Origin: Comamonadaceae bacterium
GTDB taxonomy: Bacteria > Pseudomonadota > Gammaproteobacteria > Burkholderiales > Burkholderiaceae_C
Length of the DNA stretch: 64,000 bases
Direction: 5' to 3'
NCBI GenBank assembly: GCA_947375135.1
Contig: CANCER010000020.1
Coordinates: 1-64,000, forward strand
Positions 54,130-62,120 of this stretch are shown here, piece by piece (within the stretch, counting starts at the first letter, position 1; each line of letters opens with the position of its first letter). Below the pieces are notes generated by a model. The model saw only the letters and a list, made by a program, of their open reading frames with translations. It was not told where the DNA came from and made no database searches. The position numbers were made by a program, and so were the translations under genes.

Positions 54130-55590
54130 TTATTGCAAGGCCTTGAGTGCGGGATACAGCGCCTGAAACTTCGCGTAGCGGGGGCTGAGAAACGCCTGCT
54201 CCCGGGCATCGGGCAGGTAGCTGCGGGTCACCGCCGGTTGGGTGCACACCTGCGCGACCGTCGCACCAGTCGCCAGCCAGCCCAGACGGGCCGCACCGAG
54301 TGCGCCACCGGCGGTGGACTCGGCCGTGGTGACGATTTCCACATTCAGGCTGGAGGCCAGTTGCTGGGCCCAGAAAGCGCTGCGTGCGCCACCGCCGACC
54401 AGCGACAAACGGGTCACACTGCTGCCGGCTTTCTTCAGGGCGTTGAGGCCGTCCGTCAAGCCGAAGGTCACGCCTTCAATCACGGCATAGGCCAGGGCTG
54501 CCTGGTCGCTGCTGTGGCTCAGGCCGTGCAGGCTGCCGCGCGTCACGGCGTCGTTATGCGGTGTGCGCTCGCCGCTCAAGTAAGGCAGGAACAGGGGGGC
54601 TGCGGCACGTTCTTCAAAAGACAGGGCGGCCGCCTTGGCTTCGAGTTCGCCTTCAGAGCCTGCGCCAAACGCCTGCTTGGCCCATTGCAGGCAGCTTGCG
54701 GCCGAGAGCATCACGCTCATCTGGTGCCAGGTGCCGGGCACGGCGTGGCAAAACGCATGGGTAGCGCTGGCCGCGTTGGGCGCAAAACGCGGCGTCACCA
54801 CAAACAGCACGCCGCTGGTGCCCAGCGACAAAAAGCCTTCACCGGCATGCACCGCGCCCATGCCCACGGCGCTGGACGCGTTGTCCCCCGCGCCACCGGC
54901 CACCACGATGCCCGGCTTCAAGCCCAGCTGTGCGGCCACGCCGCCCGACAGGTAGCCGCCGGGCGCACTGCCCTCCACCACGCGCGGCATGTGGGCTTCG
55001 GTCATCTGCGTCAATGCCAGCAGTTCGGGCGACCAGGCACGCCGCTCCACGTCCAGCCAGGCGGTGCCGCTGGCGTCCGACAGGTCGGTGATGTGCTCGC
55101 CGGTCAGCATCAGGCGCACATAGTCTTTGGGCAAGAGCACCTTGGCTACTTGCGCAAACATGGCGGGCTCGTTTTTGGCCACCCAGCGCAGCTTGGGCGC
55201 GGTAAAGCCCGGCATGATCAGGCTGCCTGCCAGCGCCGCAGCAGACGGCAACTCGGCCATCATCTCTTCGCACTCCAGCGCACAACGCGTGTCGTTCCAC
55301 AGAATGGCCGGGCGCAACACGCGGTCAGCCTTGTCGAGCAACACGGCGCCGTGCATCTGGCCGGACAGGCCGATGGCTGTTACTGCAGCGTATTCGGCGG
55401 GATGCTGGTACTGCAAAGCCTGCAGGGCGATGCAGGTGGCCGCCCACCAGGCAGCCGGGTCCTGTTCGCTGTGGCCCGGGTGGGGACGCGAGACTTCCAG
55501 TGTGCTGCCCTCGGTGCCAATGACGTGGTGCTGATCGCTCAGCAGCAGTGCCTTGACCTCCGAGGTGCCGATATCAATTCCCAGGAACAT
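54130..55590 (-). CDS. xylB: Xylulokinase
   Basis: A 486-residue FGGY-family kinase. Seen: the phosphate loop [16 protein letters not shown] at the start, [12 protein letters not shown] near residue 75, the aspartate loop [16 protein letters not shown] near 235 and the ATP-binding [17 protein letters not shown] near 390. It phosphorylates D-xylulose to xylulose-5-phosphate for the pentose-phosphate pathway. The start lies 17 bases inside the 3' end of the upstream repressor gene, so it is translationally coupled to it. Confidence 0.95.
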   Translation of the reverse strand: MFLGIDIGTSEVKALLLSDQHHVIGTEGSTLEVSRPHPGHSEQDPAAWWAATCIALQALQYQHPAEYAAVTAIGLSGQMHGAVLLDKADRVLRPAILWNDTRCALECEEMMAELPSAAALAGSLIMPGFTAPKLRWVAKNEPAMFAQVAKVLLPKDYVRLMLTGEHITDLSDASGTAWLDVERRAWSPELLALTQMTEAHMPRVVEGSAPGGYLSGGVAAQLGLKPGIVVAGGAGDNASSAVGMGAVHAGEGFLSLGTSGVLFVVTPRFAPNAASATHAFCHAVPGTWHQMSVMLSAASCLQWAKQAFGAGSEGELEAKAAALSFEERAAAPLFLPYLSGERTPHNDAVTRGSLHGLSHSSDQAALAYAVIEGVTFGLTDGLNALKKAGSSVTRLSLVGGGARSAFWAQQLASSLNVEIVTTAESTAGGALGAARLGWLATGATVAQVCTQPAVTRSYLPDAREQAFLSPRYAKFQALYPALKALQ

Positions 55591-56704
55591 GGTTATTTTC
55601 TTTTAAGAGAGGTCGTAAAAATTGATGCAGCACCAGGGCGGCGGCGCCTACGGCTGCAGCCTGCACACCAAAGCGTGCCGCGCGCACATCCGGGCTTTGC
55701 AGACCCGCCACCTGCGCATAAGCTTGCTGCGTCGCGCGTGCGCTTTCCAGCAGCGAGGGGTGCTCAATGCTGGAGCGCCCGCCCACCACGATGGCGTGCG
55801 GGTTGAACATGGCATCCAGGTTTTGCAGGAGCACGCCCAGGTACTGGCCGCCCTTGGCAACAGCCTGTTTGTTGCCCAGTGCGCGTGCGCCTATGAAGGC
55901 TTCCGCACAACCTTTGCGGCCGCAGGAACACAAGGGCCCATCCACCTGCAGGATGCTGTGGCCGATTTCACCGGCTGCGCCCCGAAAGCCGGCAAACAGC
56001 CGGTCGTTGAGGACAATACCGGCGCCCACACCGACATCGCAGTTGATAAAGATCAGCGAGTCTTCGCCGCTGCCGCCGAACTCGTATTCACCCAATGCAG
56101 CAGCGTCGGCATCGTTTTGCAGAAAGATTTGCGCGGGCGTAAGCCCCACCTGGGCAAGTTCTGCCGCCAGCATGGCCATGAAGGGCACATCGCGCCAGCC
56201 CAGGTTCGGTGCCAGACGCACCAGCCCCAAGGCACCATCCACCGCACCGGGCAGACACACGCCCACACCGGTCAGCAGCAACTGCTTCTCCTCCAGTTGC
56301 CGGCTCAGCAATTGCACCAGGCGAACCACCTGCTGACAGGCTTGCGCGGGGCAGGGATCGGTCAGCGGCTCTTCGGTGTGCGTCAGGATCACACCGCGCA
56401 GCGACACACACACCAGACGCAAACAGTCCACCGCAATTTCGATACCGACGAGCACGCGCTTGGCCGTGTCGATGTTCAGCGGCGTGGAGGGCCGCCCCAT
56501 GCTGTGCGTAGCCACGGGTGCGGCTGCCTCCGTCAGCCAGTGCTCGTCGAGCAACTCGCGCACCAGCGCACTCACGGTGGACTTGGTAAGCCCACTCAAA
56601 GCAGCCAGGCGCGCGCGTGACAAGTCTGGCTGGCTGCGTATCAGACGCAGCAAGACGCTGCGGTTGATCCGCTTGAGCAGTTGCAAATCGCCGGTCGCTT
56701 TCAT
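55574..56704 (-). CDS. xylR: ROK-family transcriptional repressor, XylR type
   Basis: A 376-residue ROK regulator. The N-terminal winged helix is at about residues 12-65 (LLRLIRSQPDLSRARLAALS and GLTKSTVSALVRELLDEH). The ROK domain follows with LVGIEIAVDCLRLVCV, NDADAAALGEYEFG, DVGVGAGIVLND and the zinc site CSCGRKGCAEAF. It is expected to sense xylose or a phosphate and repress the operon in which it lies. It is embedded between the transporter genes and xylB/xylA, so it probably regulates itself. No clear operator is visible at the xylF promoter. Confidence 0.9.
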   Translation of the reverse strand: MKATGDLQLLKRINRSVLLRLIRSQPDLSRARLAALSGLTKSTVSALVRELLDEHWLTEAAAPVATHSMGRPSTPLNIDTAKRVLVGIEIAVDCLRLVCVSLRGVILTHTEEPLTDPCPAQACQQVVRLVQLLSRQLEEKQLLLTGVGVCLPGAVDGALGLVRLAPNLGWRDVPFMAMLAAELAQVGLTPAQIFLQNDADAAALGEYEFGGSGEDSLIFINCDVGVGAGIVLNDRLFAGFRGAAGEIGHSILQVDGPLCSCGRKGCAEAFIGARALGNKQAVAKGGQYLGVLLQNLDAMFNPHAIVVGGRSSIEHPSLLESARATQQAYAQVAGLQSPDVRAARFGVQAAAVGAAALVLHQFLRPLLKENNHVPGN

Positions 56705-56746
56705 GCAGTGTTAGCGCGGTCTGTCGTTGCTGCACACAGCCGGCAT

Positions 56747-57571
56747 TCAGCGCGCCGGACGCGGGGTTTCCGGCTTGCCTTCGGGCTTCTTGCCCAAAAT
56801 GATCATGCCCAGCACCTCGTCTTCGGTCACATCCGAGGTCTTGTAGGTGCCCACCAGCCGGCCGTTCTTCATGACCGACAAACGGTCGCTCAGGGCAAAC
56901 ACATCGTGCATGTCATGGCTGATCAGGAAGATGCCCACGCCTTCGGACTTGAGCTGCTCGATCAGCTTGCCCACCATGGCCGTCTCTTCCGGGCCGAGTG
57001 CCGCCGTGGGCTCGTCCATGATCAGGATCTGGGCGTTGAAGTAAATCGCACGCGAAATCGCCACCACCTGGCGCTGGCCGCCGGACAGGCGGCGCACCGG
57101 CGTGTGGTAGTTCTTGAAATTCTTGTTCAGGCGCTGGAACACTTTGCGGGCGTCGCCGTCCATGCGCAAGTCATCCAGCGTGTTCCAGCGGGTCAAGAGC
57201 TCGCGACCCAGGAACAGATTGGCAACCGAGTCCAGGTTATCGGCCAGGGCCAGCGTCTGGTAGATGGACTCAATGCCCAGCTGCTGCGCGTCGGCCGGGG
57301 TGCGCACATGCACCTTCTCGCCCTGGATCATCACGTCGCCGCTGTCGATGGGGTACGCACCGGCCAGCATCTTCATCAGCGTGGACTTGCCGGCCCCGTT
57401 GTGGCCGAGCACGGCCACCACCTCACCGGGATAAAGATTCAGTGACACGTCGTCCACGGCATGCACGCCGCCGAAGGCCTTCTTGATGTTGCGCAGCTCC
57501 ACCAGGCATTTGTTGTGATCGACTTGGGCGCGCTTGGCCGCCGCTTCTGCGTTATGGGATTCGATGCTCAC
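56747..57571 (-). CDS. xylG: Sugar ABC transporter ATP-binding protein, single-cassette XylG
   Basis: A 274-residue ABC ATPase. Walker A is [10 protein letters not shown], the signature [14 protein letters not shown], Walker [16 protein letters not shown], the switch [13 protein letters not shown]2 sugar ATPases such as E. coli XylG (513 residues) usually carry two fused cassettes; this has one, as in FrcA-type systems, so two copies may pair on the permease. The GTG at 57571 is preferred: it has GGAGA 6 bases before it and overlaps the xylH stop by 4 bases. ATG 57589 would lie 22 bases inside xylH. Confidence 0.88.
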   Translation of the reverse strand: MSIESHNAEAAAKRAQVDHNKCLVELRNIKKAFGGVHAVDDVSLNLYPGEVVAVLGHNGAGKSTLMKMLAGAYPIDSGDVMIQGEKVHVRTPADAQQLGIESIYQTLALADNLDSVANLFLGRELLTRWNTLDDLRMDGDARKVFQRLNKNFKNYHTPVRRLSGGQRQVVAISRAIYFNAQILIMDEPTAALGPEETAMVGKLIEQLKSEGVGIFLISHDMHDVFALSDRLSVMKNGRLVGTYKTSDVTEDEVLGMIILGKKPEGKPETPRPAR

Positions 57572-58758
57572 TGTGTGTCTCCAGTCCATTTGCGATAGGC
57601 CACGTCAAACACCACCGCTGCGATCAGAACCTGGCCGATGATCACCTGACGGGTACCAATAGACACGTCGAGCAGCAGCATGCCGCTGTCAATGCATTGC
57701 ATGATGAGGGCGCCCAGTACGGAGCCCATGATGGAGCCGCTGCCGCCGGCCAGTGCCGTGCCGCCGATGACGGTAGCGGCAATCACCAGCAGTTCGGCGC
57801 CAGAGCCCAGCGAGTTGGTGCCGGCATTCAGGCGTGAGATGGCGACGATGGCCGCAACCGTGGTCAGCACAGCCAGCAACAGGAACAGCAACATGGTGAC
57901 GCGCTTGACCGGAATACCGACCAGGGCAGCGGCATCGGGATTGCCACCCATGGCAAACACATAGCGGCCAAAGCGCGTGCGCTTGACCAGAAAGGTCATG
58001 AACACCACCACACAGCCCCAGATCAGCACGGGAATCGGAATGCCCTGGGCATCGGCCTTGCCGGGGATTTGGTAGTGGTTCATGACAGCGACAAAGCCCA
58101 TCACGATGACGATGGGAATCAAGGCCAACAAGGCATCCACGAGCAGGGGATTGGTGGGCACGTCGTAGCGCTTTTTGTTGCGGCGTTTGCTCAACATGGA
58201 CACGACAATTACGAGGCAAATCAGCCCACCCAGAATCCAGCTGGCCAGGGTGCCAATGCCACCGTTATAGCCACCGCCCAACTTGAGAAAGAAGGGGTCG
58301 GCAATCGGCTGGGTCTTGCCATCGGCCACCAGATAGGCGGCTCCGCGGAAGGACATCAGACCGCCCAGCGTGACCACAAAGGACGGCACACCGACATAGG
58401 CCGTGAGCGCACCCTGGTACATGGCTGCGGCAATCGCGGCAGCCAGACCGGCCAGGCAGGCAGCAGGCCAGGACCAGTTGGCGGTGTAAATGAGAAAGGC
58501 GATCAGCACGCCGACAAAACCCATGACCGAGCCGACCGACAGGTCGATGTGGCGGGCCACGATGATCAGCACCATCACGGTGGCCAGAATGCCCACCACA
58601 GCGGTTTGCTGCGCGATGTTGTACAGATTTTCGGCAGAGAAAAAGATGCCCTCTGACAACACGTTAAAAATTACGGTGATGACCACCAGCACACCGGTCA
58701 TCAGCACCATGCGCCAATCGACCGCTGAATGCTTCAAGTTCTGTAATGCTTGATTCAT
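57568..58758 (-). CDS. xylH: Xylose ABC transporter permease
   Basis: A 396-residue CUT2 (BPD_transp_2) permease with about ten helices. Seen: [20 protein letters not shown], the family loop [17 protein letters not shown] near residue 70, [20 protein letters not shown], and the second-half [19 protein letters not shown] and [19 protein letters not shown]. It forms the membrane channel with XylG and XylF. A strong intergenic hairpin separates it from xylF upstream; downstream it overlaps xylG. Confidence 0.92.
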   Translation of the reverse strand: MNQALQNLKHSAVDWRMVLMTGVLVVITVIFNVLSEGIFFSAENLYNIAQQTAVVGILATVMVLIIVARHIDLSVGSVMGFVGVLIAFLIYTANWSWPAACLAGLAAAIAAAMYQGALTAYVGVPSFVVTLGGLMSFRGAAYLVADGKTQPIADPFFLKLGGGYNGGIGTLASWILGGLICLVIVVSMLSKRRNKKRYDVPTNPLLVDALLALIPIVIVMGFVAVMNHYQIPGKADAQGIPIPVLIWGCVVVFMTFLVKRTRFGRYVFAMGGNPDAAALVGIPVKRVTMLLFLLLAVLTTVAAIVAISRLNAGTNSLGSGAELLVIAATVIGGTALAGGSGSIMGSVLGALIMQCIDSGMLLLDVSIGTRQVIIGQVLIAAVVFDVAYRKWTGDTQ

Positions 58759-58797
58759 TGACTACTCCAGACTAACCAAAACAAGGACCCCAAACGA

Positions 58798-58833
58798 CAC
58801 CGCGGGCACAGGGCGAATGCCCGGCCCGCGGTG
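58798..58833 (-). terminator. Intercistronic hairpin between xylF and xylH
   Basis: CACCGCGGGC pairs exactly with GCCCGCGGTG, and an inner GGGC/GCCC stem encloses a GAAT loop. No T-run follows, so full termination is unlikely. Such hairpins stabilise upstream binding-protein mRNA and lower permease levels. It occupies most of the 101-base gap. Confidence 0.6.
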
Positions 58834-58859
58834 ATGGCTTCAATAGCTTCTAGAAAAGC

Positions 58860-59879
58860 TTATTTGCAGGCAGCAACCTTGGCTGCGTCCACGCCCTTGC
58901 ACAGCGCGTCCTTCTTGATGTAACCGGCCTTGAGCACCACGTCCAGATTGGCCACAGTCACAGGGATGGGCTTCAGGAAGATGGACTTCAGCGTGACCTT
59001 CTTCTCGCCACCAGCCCAGTCGGCTGCACCGGTCACGGCCTTGCCGGCACCCAGTTCCACAGCGGCCTTGGCAGCAGCAGTTCCCAGATCGGCGGAGTTC
59101 TTCCAGACCGACACGGTTTGGGTACCCAGGGCCACGCGGTTCAACGCAGCGTGGTCACCGTCCTGGCCGGACACGGGAATACCTTGCAGACCCTTGGCAG
59201 TCAGGGCAGCAACCACACCACCGGCCATGCCGTCGTTCTGGCAGATCACGGCGTCCACCTTGTTGCCGTTCTTGGTCAGGATCTGTTCCATGTTCTTCTG
59301 GGCGTTCTGGGGATTCCAGCCGGCGGTGTACTCTTCACCGACGATTTTCACGTCACCGCTCTTGATGGAAGCAGCCAGCACTTCGCCCTGGCCTTCGCGC
59401 AGGAAGTTGGCGTTGGCATCGCCCGGGTCACCCTTGATGATGGCGAAGCTGCCCTTGGGCTTGACGGCCAGAATGGCGCGTGCCGTCATGCGGCCGACTT
59501 CCTTGTTGTCAAAGGTGATGTAGGTGACACCAGGGGCTTCGAACAGGCGGTCATAGGCGATCACAGGGATCTTCAACTGGTTGGCCTTGTTGACGGCGGG
59601 CAGGATGGCGTCCTTGTCGCGACCCAGAATGATCAGGACCTTGGCGCCCTTGGCGATCAGGCCGTCGATGTCGGTCAACTGCTTCTCGGTGGAAGCACCG
59701 GCGTCGGACATGATGTACTTGGCACCGGACTTGGCCAGCTCGGCCTTGATGGCGGCTTCGTCGGTCTTCCAGCGTTCTTCCTGGAATGCGTCGTAGCTCA
59801 CGCCGACCACCAGTTGCGCGAAAGAGGAACCTGCGGCCATGGCGAATGCCAATGCGGTCAGTTGACGTTTGAATTTCAT
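58860..59879 (-). CDS. xylF: D-xylose ABC transporter substrate-binding protein
   Basis: A 339-residue periplasmic protein; the signal peptide ends after GSSFA (about residue 21). The body follows XylF: VVGVSYDAFQEERWKTDEAA, SDAGASTEKQLTDIDGLIAK, VIAYDRLFEAPGVTYITFDN, KGDPGDANANFLREGQ, CQNDGMAGGVVAAL and VSGQDGDHAALNRV. These include the sugar-stacking and hydrogen-bond segments of family-1 binding proteins. First gene of the operon. The ATG at 59879 is preferred; the frame from 60008 runs through the promoter. Promoter elements in the gap are not clear-cut. Confidence 0.93.
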   Translation of the reverse strand: MKFKRQLTALAFAMAAGSSFAQLVVGVSYDAFQEERWKTDEAAIKAELAKSGAKYIMSDAGASTEKQLTDIDGLIAKGAKVLIILGRDKDAILPAVNKANQLKIPVIAYDRLFEAPGVTYITFDNKEVGRMTARAILAVKPKGSFAIIKGDPGDANANFLREGQGEVLAASIKSGDVKIVGEEYTAGWNPQNAQKNMEQILTKNGNKVDAVICQNDGMAGGVVAALTAKGLQGIPVSGQDGDHAALNRVALGTQTVSVWKNSADLGTAAAKAAVELGAGKAVTGAADWAGGEKKVTLKSIFLKPIPVTVANLDVVLKAGYIKKDALCKGVDAAKVAACK

Positions 59880-60008
59880 ATGTGTCTCCAGAAAAAAAGC
59901 CCGTTGCGGGCACCTTGTTGAATCGACTCCCTGTCGGACCCAACCCCGCAGCGCGGTAGTTAGTTCGGACAGAAAACCAAGTATCACGGTTTCCGGAGAA
60001 CTACACAT

Positions 60009-60023
60009 TAGGGGAAACGCCTA
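60009..60023. promoter_or_regulatory. TAGGGGAAACGCCTA inverted repeat upstream of xylF
   Basis: TAGG and CCTA arms separated by seven bases, about 130 bases before the xylF ATG and 27 after the end of cca. Sites of this pattern are used by some LuxR-type response regulators, but the match here is short. It is the most symmetrical element in the xylF upstream gap. Confidence 0.3.
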
Positions 60024-60049
60024 GGGTCTCCCTTCTTTGCAAATGGGTA

Positions 60050-61312
60050 CTAGGCGGTTACATCACCACTGAGCACAAGCGAGCCCAGGCGGGCCTTGCG
60101 CACGGCCTCGCCGATCTGCAAGCCGCTGGCACCCTGTGCCGCTGCAGCAGCGGCCACCGGCGCCGTCGCAACGGCCAACACCTGCTCCAGCGCATGCAGC
60201 AGACGCGGTCTTTGCGGGTAGGCGCTGTCCGCAAAGCCGGTGCGCCCGCGCGCGTCGCATTCACAAGCCAGCAGCACGTCGGCAAAGCGCGCCGGTTTGC
60301 GAAGGGCGTCGCAGCGCTCCAGCAGGCGCAGCGTGGCGTCCGGCCCCAGTTCGGCCGAACGGTGGATGTTGCCGTGTTCCCGCGCCACCACCTCAGCCAG
60401 ACCGGCGCATTCCTGTGGCACGCGCAGGCGCTGGCACAGGGCCTGCAGCAACTTGACGCTGCGGCCCTCGTGGCCGATGTGGCGGGGCAGCATGTCGGGC
60501 GGGGTCGTGCCTTTGCCCAGGTCATGCGTGAGGCAGGCAAAACGCACGGCCAGGCCGGCACCCAGCCGCGCCGCCATGTCCAGCACCAGCATCACATGCA
60601 CGCCGGTGTCCACCTCCGGGTGGTGTTGCGCACTTTGGGGCACACCCCACAGCCGGTCGAGTTCGGGCAGCAGGTGCTGCAATGCGTTGCAGTCACGCAG
60701 CACGGCAAACATGCGGGTGGGGGCGTGCTCCATCAGGCCCTTGGCCAGCTCCTGCCAGACACGCTCGGCCACCAGGTGATCCACCTCCCCATCGGCCACC
60801 ATCTGCTGCATCAACACCAGGGTTTCGGGGGCCGCGTGGTAGCCCGCAAAGCGCGCGGCAAAACGCGCCAGGCGCAGGATGCGCACCGGGTCTTCTCGGA
60901 AAGCGGGGGTGACATGGCGCAACACCTGGGCGGCAATGTCGGCACGGCCGTGGAAGGGGTCGATCAGCGCAACGGGGTCAAAGCGGCCATCGGCCTGCAA
61001 GGCCTGGGCGGGTAGCGCGATGGCGTTGATGGTGAGGTCACGCCGGGCCAGGTCTTCTTCCAGCGTGACGCTGGGTTCGGCATGCACGGCAAAGCCCTTG
61101 TAGCCGGGCGCGGTGTTGCGCTCGGTGCGCGCCAGGGCATATTCCTCGTGGTTCTTCGGATGCAGGAACACCGGAAAGTCGCGCCCGACCTGGGTGTAGC
61201 CCTGCGCCAGCAACTCCTGTGGCGTAGCCCCCACCACCACCCAGTCGCGGTCGCACATGGGCAGGCCCATCAGGGCATCGCGCACGGCACCGCCGACCAG
61301 GTAGGTTTTCAA
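60050..61312 (-). CDS. cca: CCA-adding enzyme (tRNA nucleotidyltransferase)
   Basis: A 420-residue class II CCA enzyme (E. coli 412). Seen: YLVGGAVRDALMGLPMCDRD with the GGxVRD and DxD metal residues, EEDLARRDLTINAIA, PDAF-like VLRHVTPAFREDPVRILRLARFAA, and a C-terminal HD domain: HVMLVLDMAA and CLTHDLGKGTTP, with HIGHEGRS. It builds or repairs the 3' CCA of tRNA; HD gives phosphatase/phosphodiesterase activity. The start is TTG at 61312, overlapping the upstream GST stop (TTGA). The longer frame to 61690 is a different reading of the GST gene. Confidence 0.93.
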   Translation of the reverse strand: MKTYLVGGAVRDALMGLPMCDRDWVVVGATPQELLAQGYTQVGRDFPVFLHPKNHEEYALARTERNTAPGYKGFAVHAEPSVTLEEDLARRDLTINAIALPAQALQADGRFDPVALIDPFHGRADIAAQVLRHVTPAFREDPVRILRLARFAARFAGYHAAPETLVLMQQMVADGEVDHLVAERVWQELAKGLMEHAPTRMFAVLRDCNALQHLLPELDRLWGVPQSAQHHPEVDTGVHVMLVLDMAARLGAGLAVRFACLTHDLGKGTTPPDMLPRHIGHEGRSVKLLQALCQRLRVPQECAGLAEVVAREHGNIHRSAELGPDATLRLLERCDALRKPARFADVLLACECDARGRTGFADSAYPQRPRLLHALEQVLAVATAPVAAAAAAQGASGLQIGEAVRKARLGSLVLSGDVTA

Positions 61313-61992
61313 GGCTTGAGCCGATACGGCTCTTCGAAGTCCAGGAAGTCTTTTTCCGCCAACGCGCCTTCCACCCAGGCGGCCACACCGGGCAGTGCCA
61401 GCACCCGCTGCACGTAGTCGGCAACCGCTTGCGGCACAGGCAGCGCATAGGTTTTCAGGCGGGTGCAAATGGGCGCGAAGTAGGCATCGGCAATGCTGAA
61501 ATCGCCAAACAGCATGGGCCCGCCATGCTGCGCCAGCAGCGCCGTCCACATCTGCACCAGGCGCTGCACATCGCTGCGCACAGCAGCCTTGTCGCGCCAG
61601 ACCAGGGCGCCCACCTCGGGCAATGCGGCTTCGATGTTCATGGGGCAGTTGCCGCGCAAGCCGGTAAAGCCGCTGTGCAGCTCGGCGCAAATGCTGCGCG
61701 CGCGGGCACGGGCCGCCTTATCCTGCGGCCAGAGTTTCTTGTCGGGGAATTGCTCGGCCAGATATTCGGCGATGGCCAGGGTGTCCCAGATGGCGAGTTG
61801 CCCATCCAGCAGCACCGGCACCTTGGCGGTGGGGGCCAGCGCCGACATGGTCGTCTTGAATTGGGAGCCCGCGTCAAAGGAGTCGAAACGCACCACCACT
61901 TCCTCGAAAGGGATGCCGGCCTGGCGCAGCAGCACCCAGGGGCGCATGGACCAGGACGAGTAGTTTTTGTTGCCTACGAACAGCTTGAGCAT
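61309..61992 (-). CDS. Glutathione S-transferase family protein
   Basis: A 227-residue GST. The thioredoxin-like N-terminal domain has KLFVGNKNYSSWSMRPWVLL near residues 3-22, with catalytic Ser or Tyr candidates in NYSSWS, and the glutathione-binding KVPVLLDGQLAIWDTLAIAEYL (cis-Pro and SxAI-like). The helical C-terminal domain ends VEGALAEKDFLDFEEPYRL. The class is the bacterial YfcF/maleylacetoacetate-isomerase-like group. ATG 61992 has AAGGG 8 bases upstream; MKGNP would be an upstream alternative without a ribosome site. Coupled to cca by a 4-base overlap. Confidence 0.88.
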   Translation of the reverse strand: MLKLFVGNKNYSSWSMRPWVLLRQAGIPFEEVVVRFDSFDAGSQFKTTMSALAPTAKVPVLLDGQLAIWDTLAIAEYLAEQFPDKKLWPQDKAARARARSICAELHSGFTGLRGNCPMNIEAALPEVGALVWRDKAAVRSDVQRLVQMWTALLAQHGGPMLFGDFSIADAYFAPICTRLKTYALPVPQAVADYVQRVLALPGVAAWVEGALAEKDFLDFEEPYRLKP

Positions 61993-62041
61993 AGGGTTAC
62001 CCTTCATAAAAGCACCATGCTAAACCAAGCCGAGCAATCCC

Positions 62042-62113
62042 GCGCCGGGCCGCCGCAAGCGGGATTGGCCCCCTTGGGGGGCAGCGCACTACGCGTAGCG
62101 AGAAGCGTGGGGG
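62042..62113. repeat. Dispersed GC-rich intergenic repeat, copy 2
   Basis: GCGCCGGGCCGCCGCAAGC, a GGCCCCCTT/GGGGGGC hairpin, then GCAGCGCACTACGCGTAGCG and AAGCGTGGGGG. It aligns to copy 1 (2961-3034) with about 11 mismatches and one 2-base gap, in the same orientation. It lies just beyond the 3' end of the transglycosylase gene, upstream of the GST gene. Confidence 0.75.
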
Positions 62114-62120
62114 CAATATC

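Noticed and set aside
61313-61690. Upstream extension of cca
   Set aside because: It is a shadow of the GST gene in another frame; the TTG start with TTGA overlap fits the CCA enzyme family.
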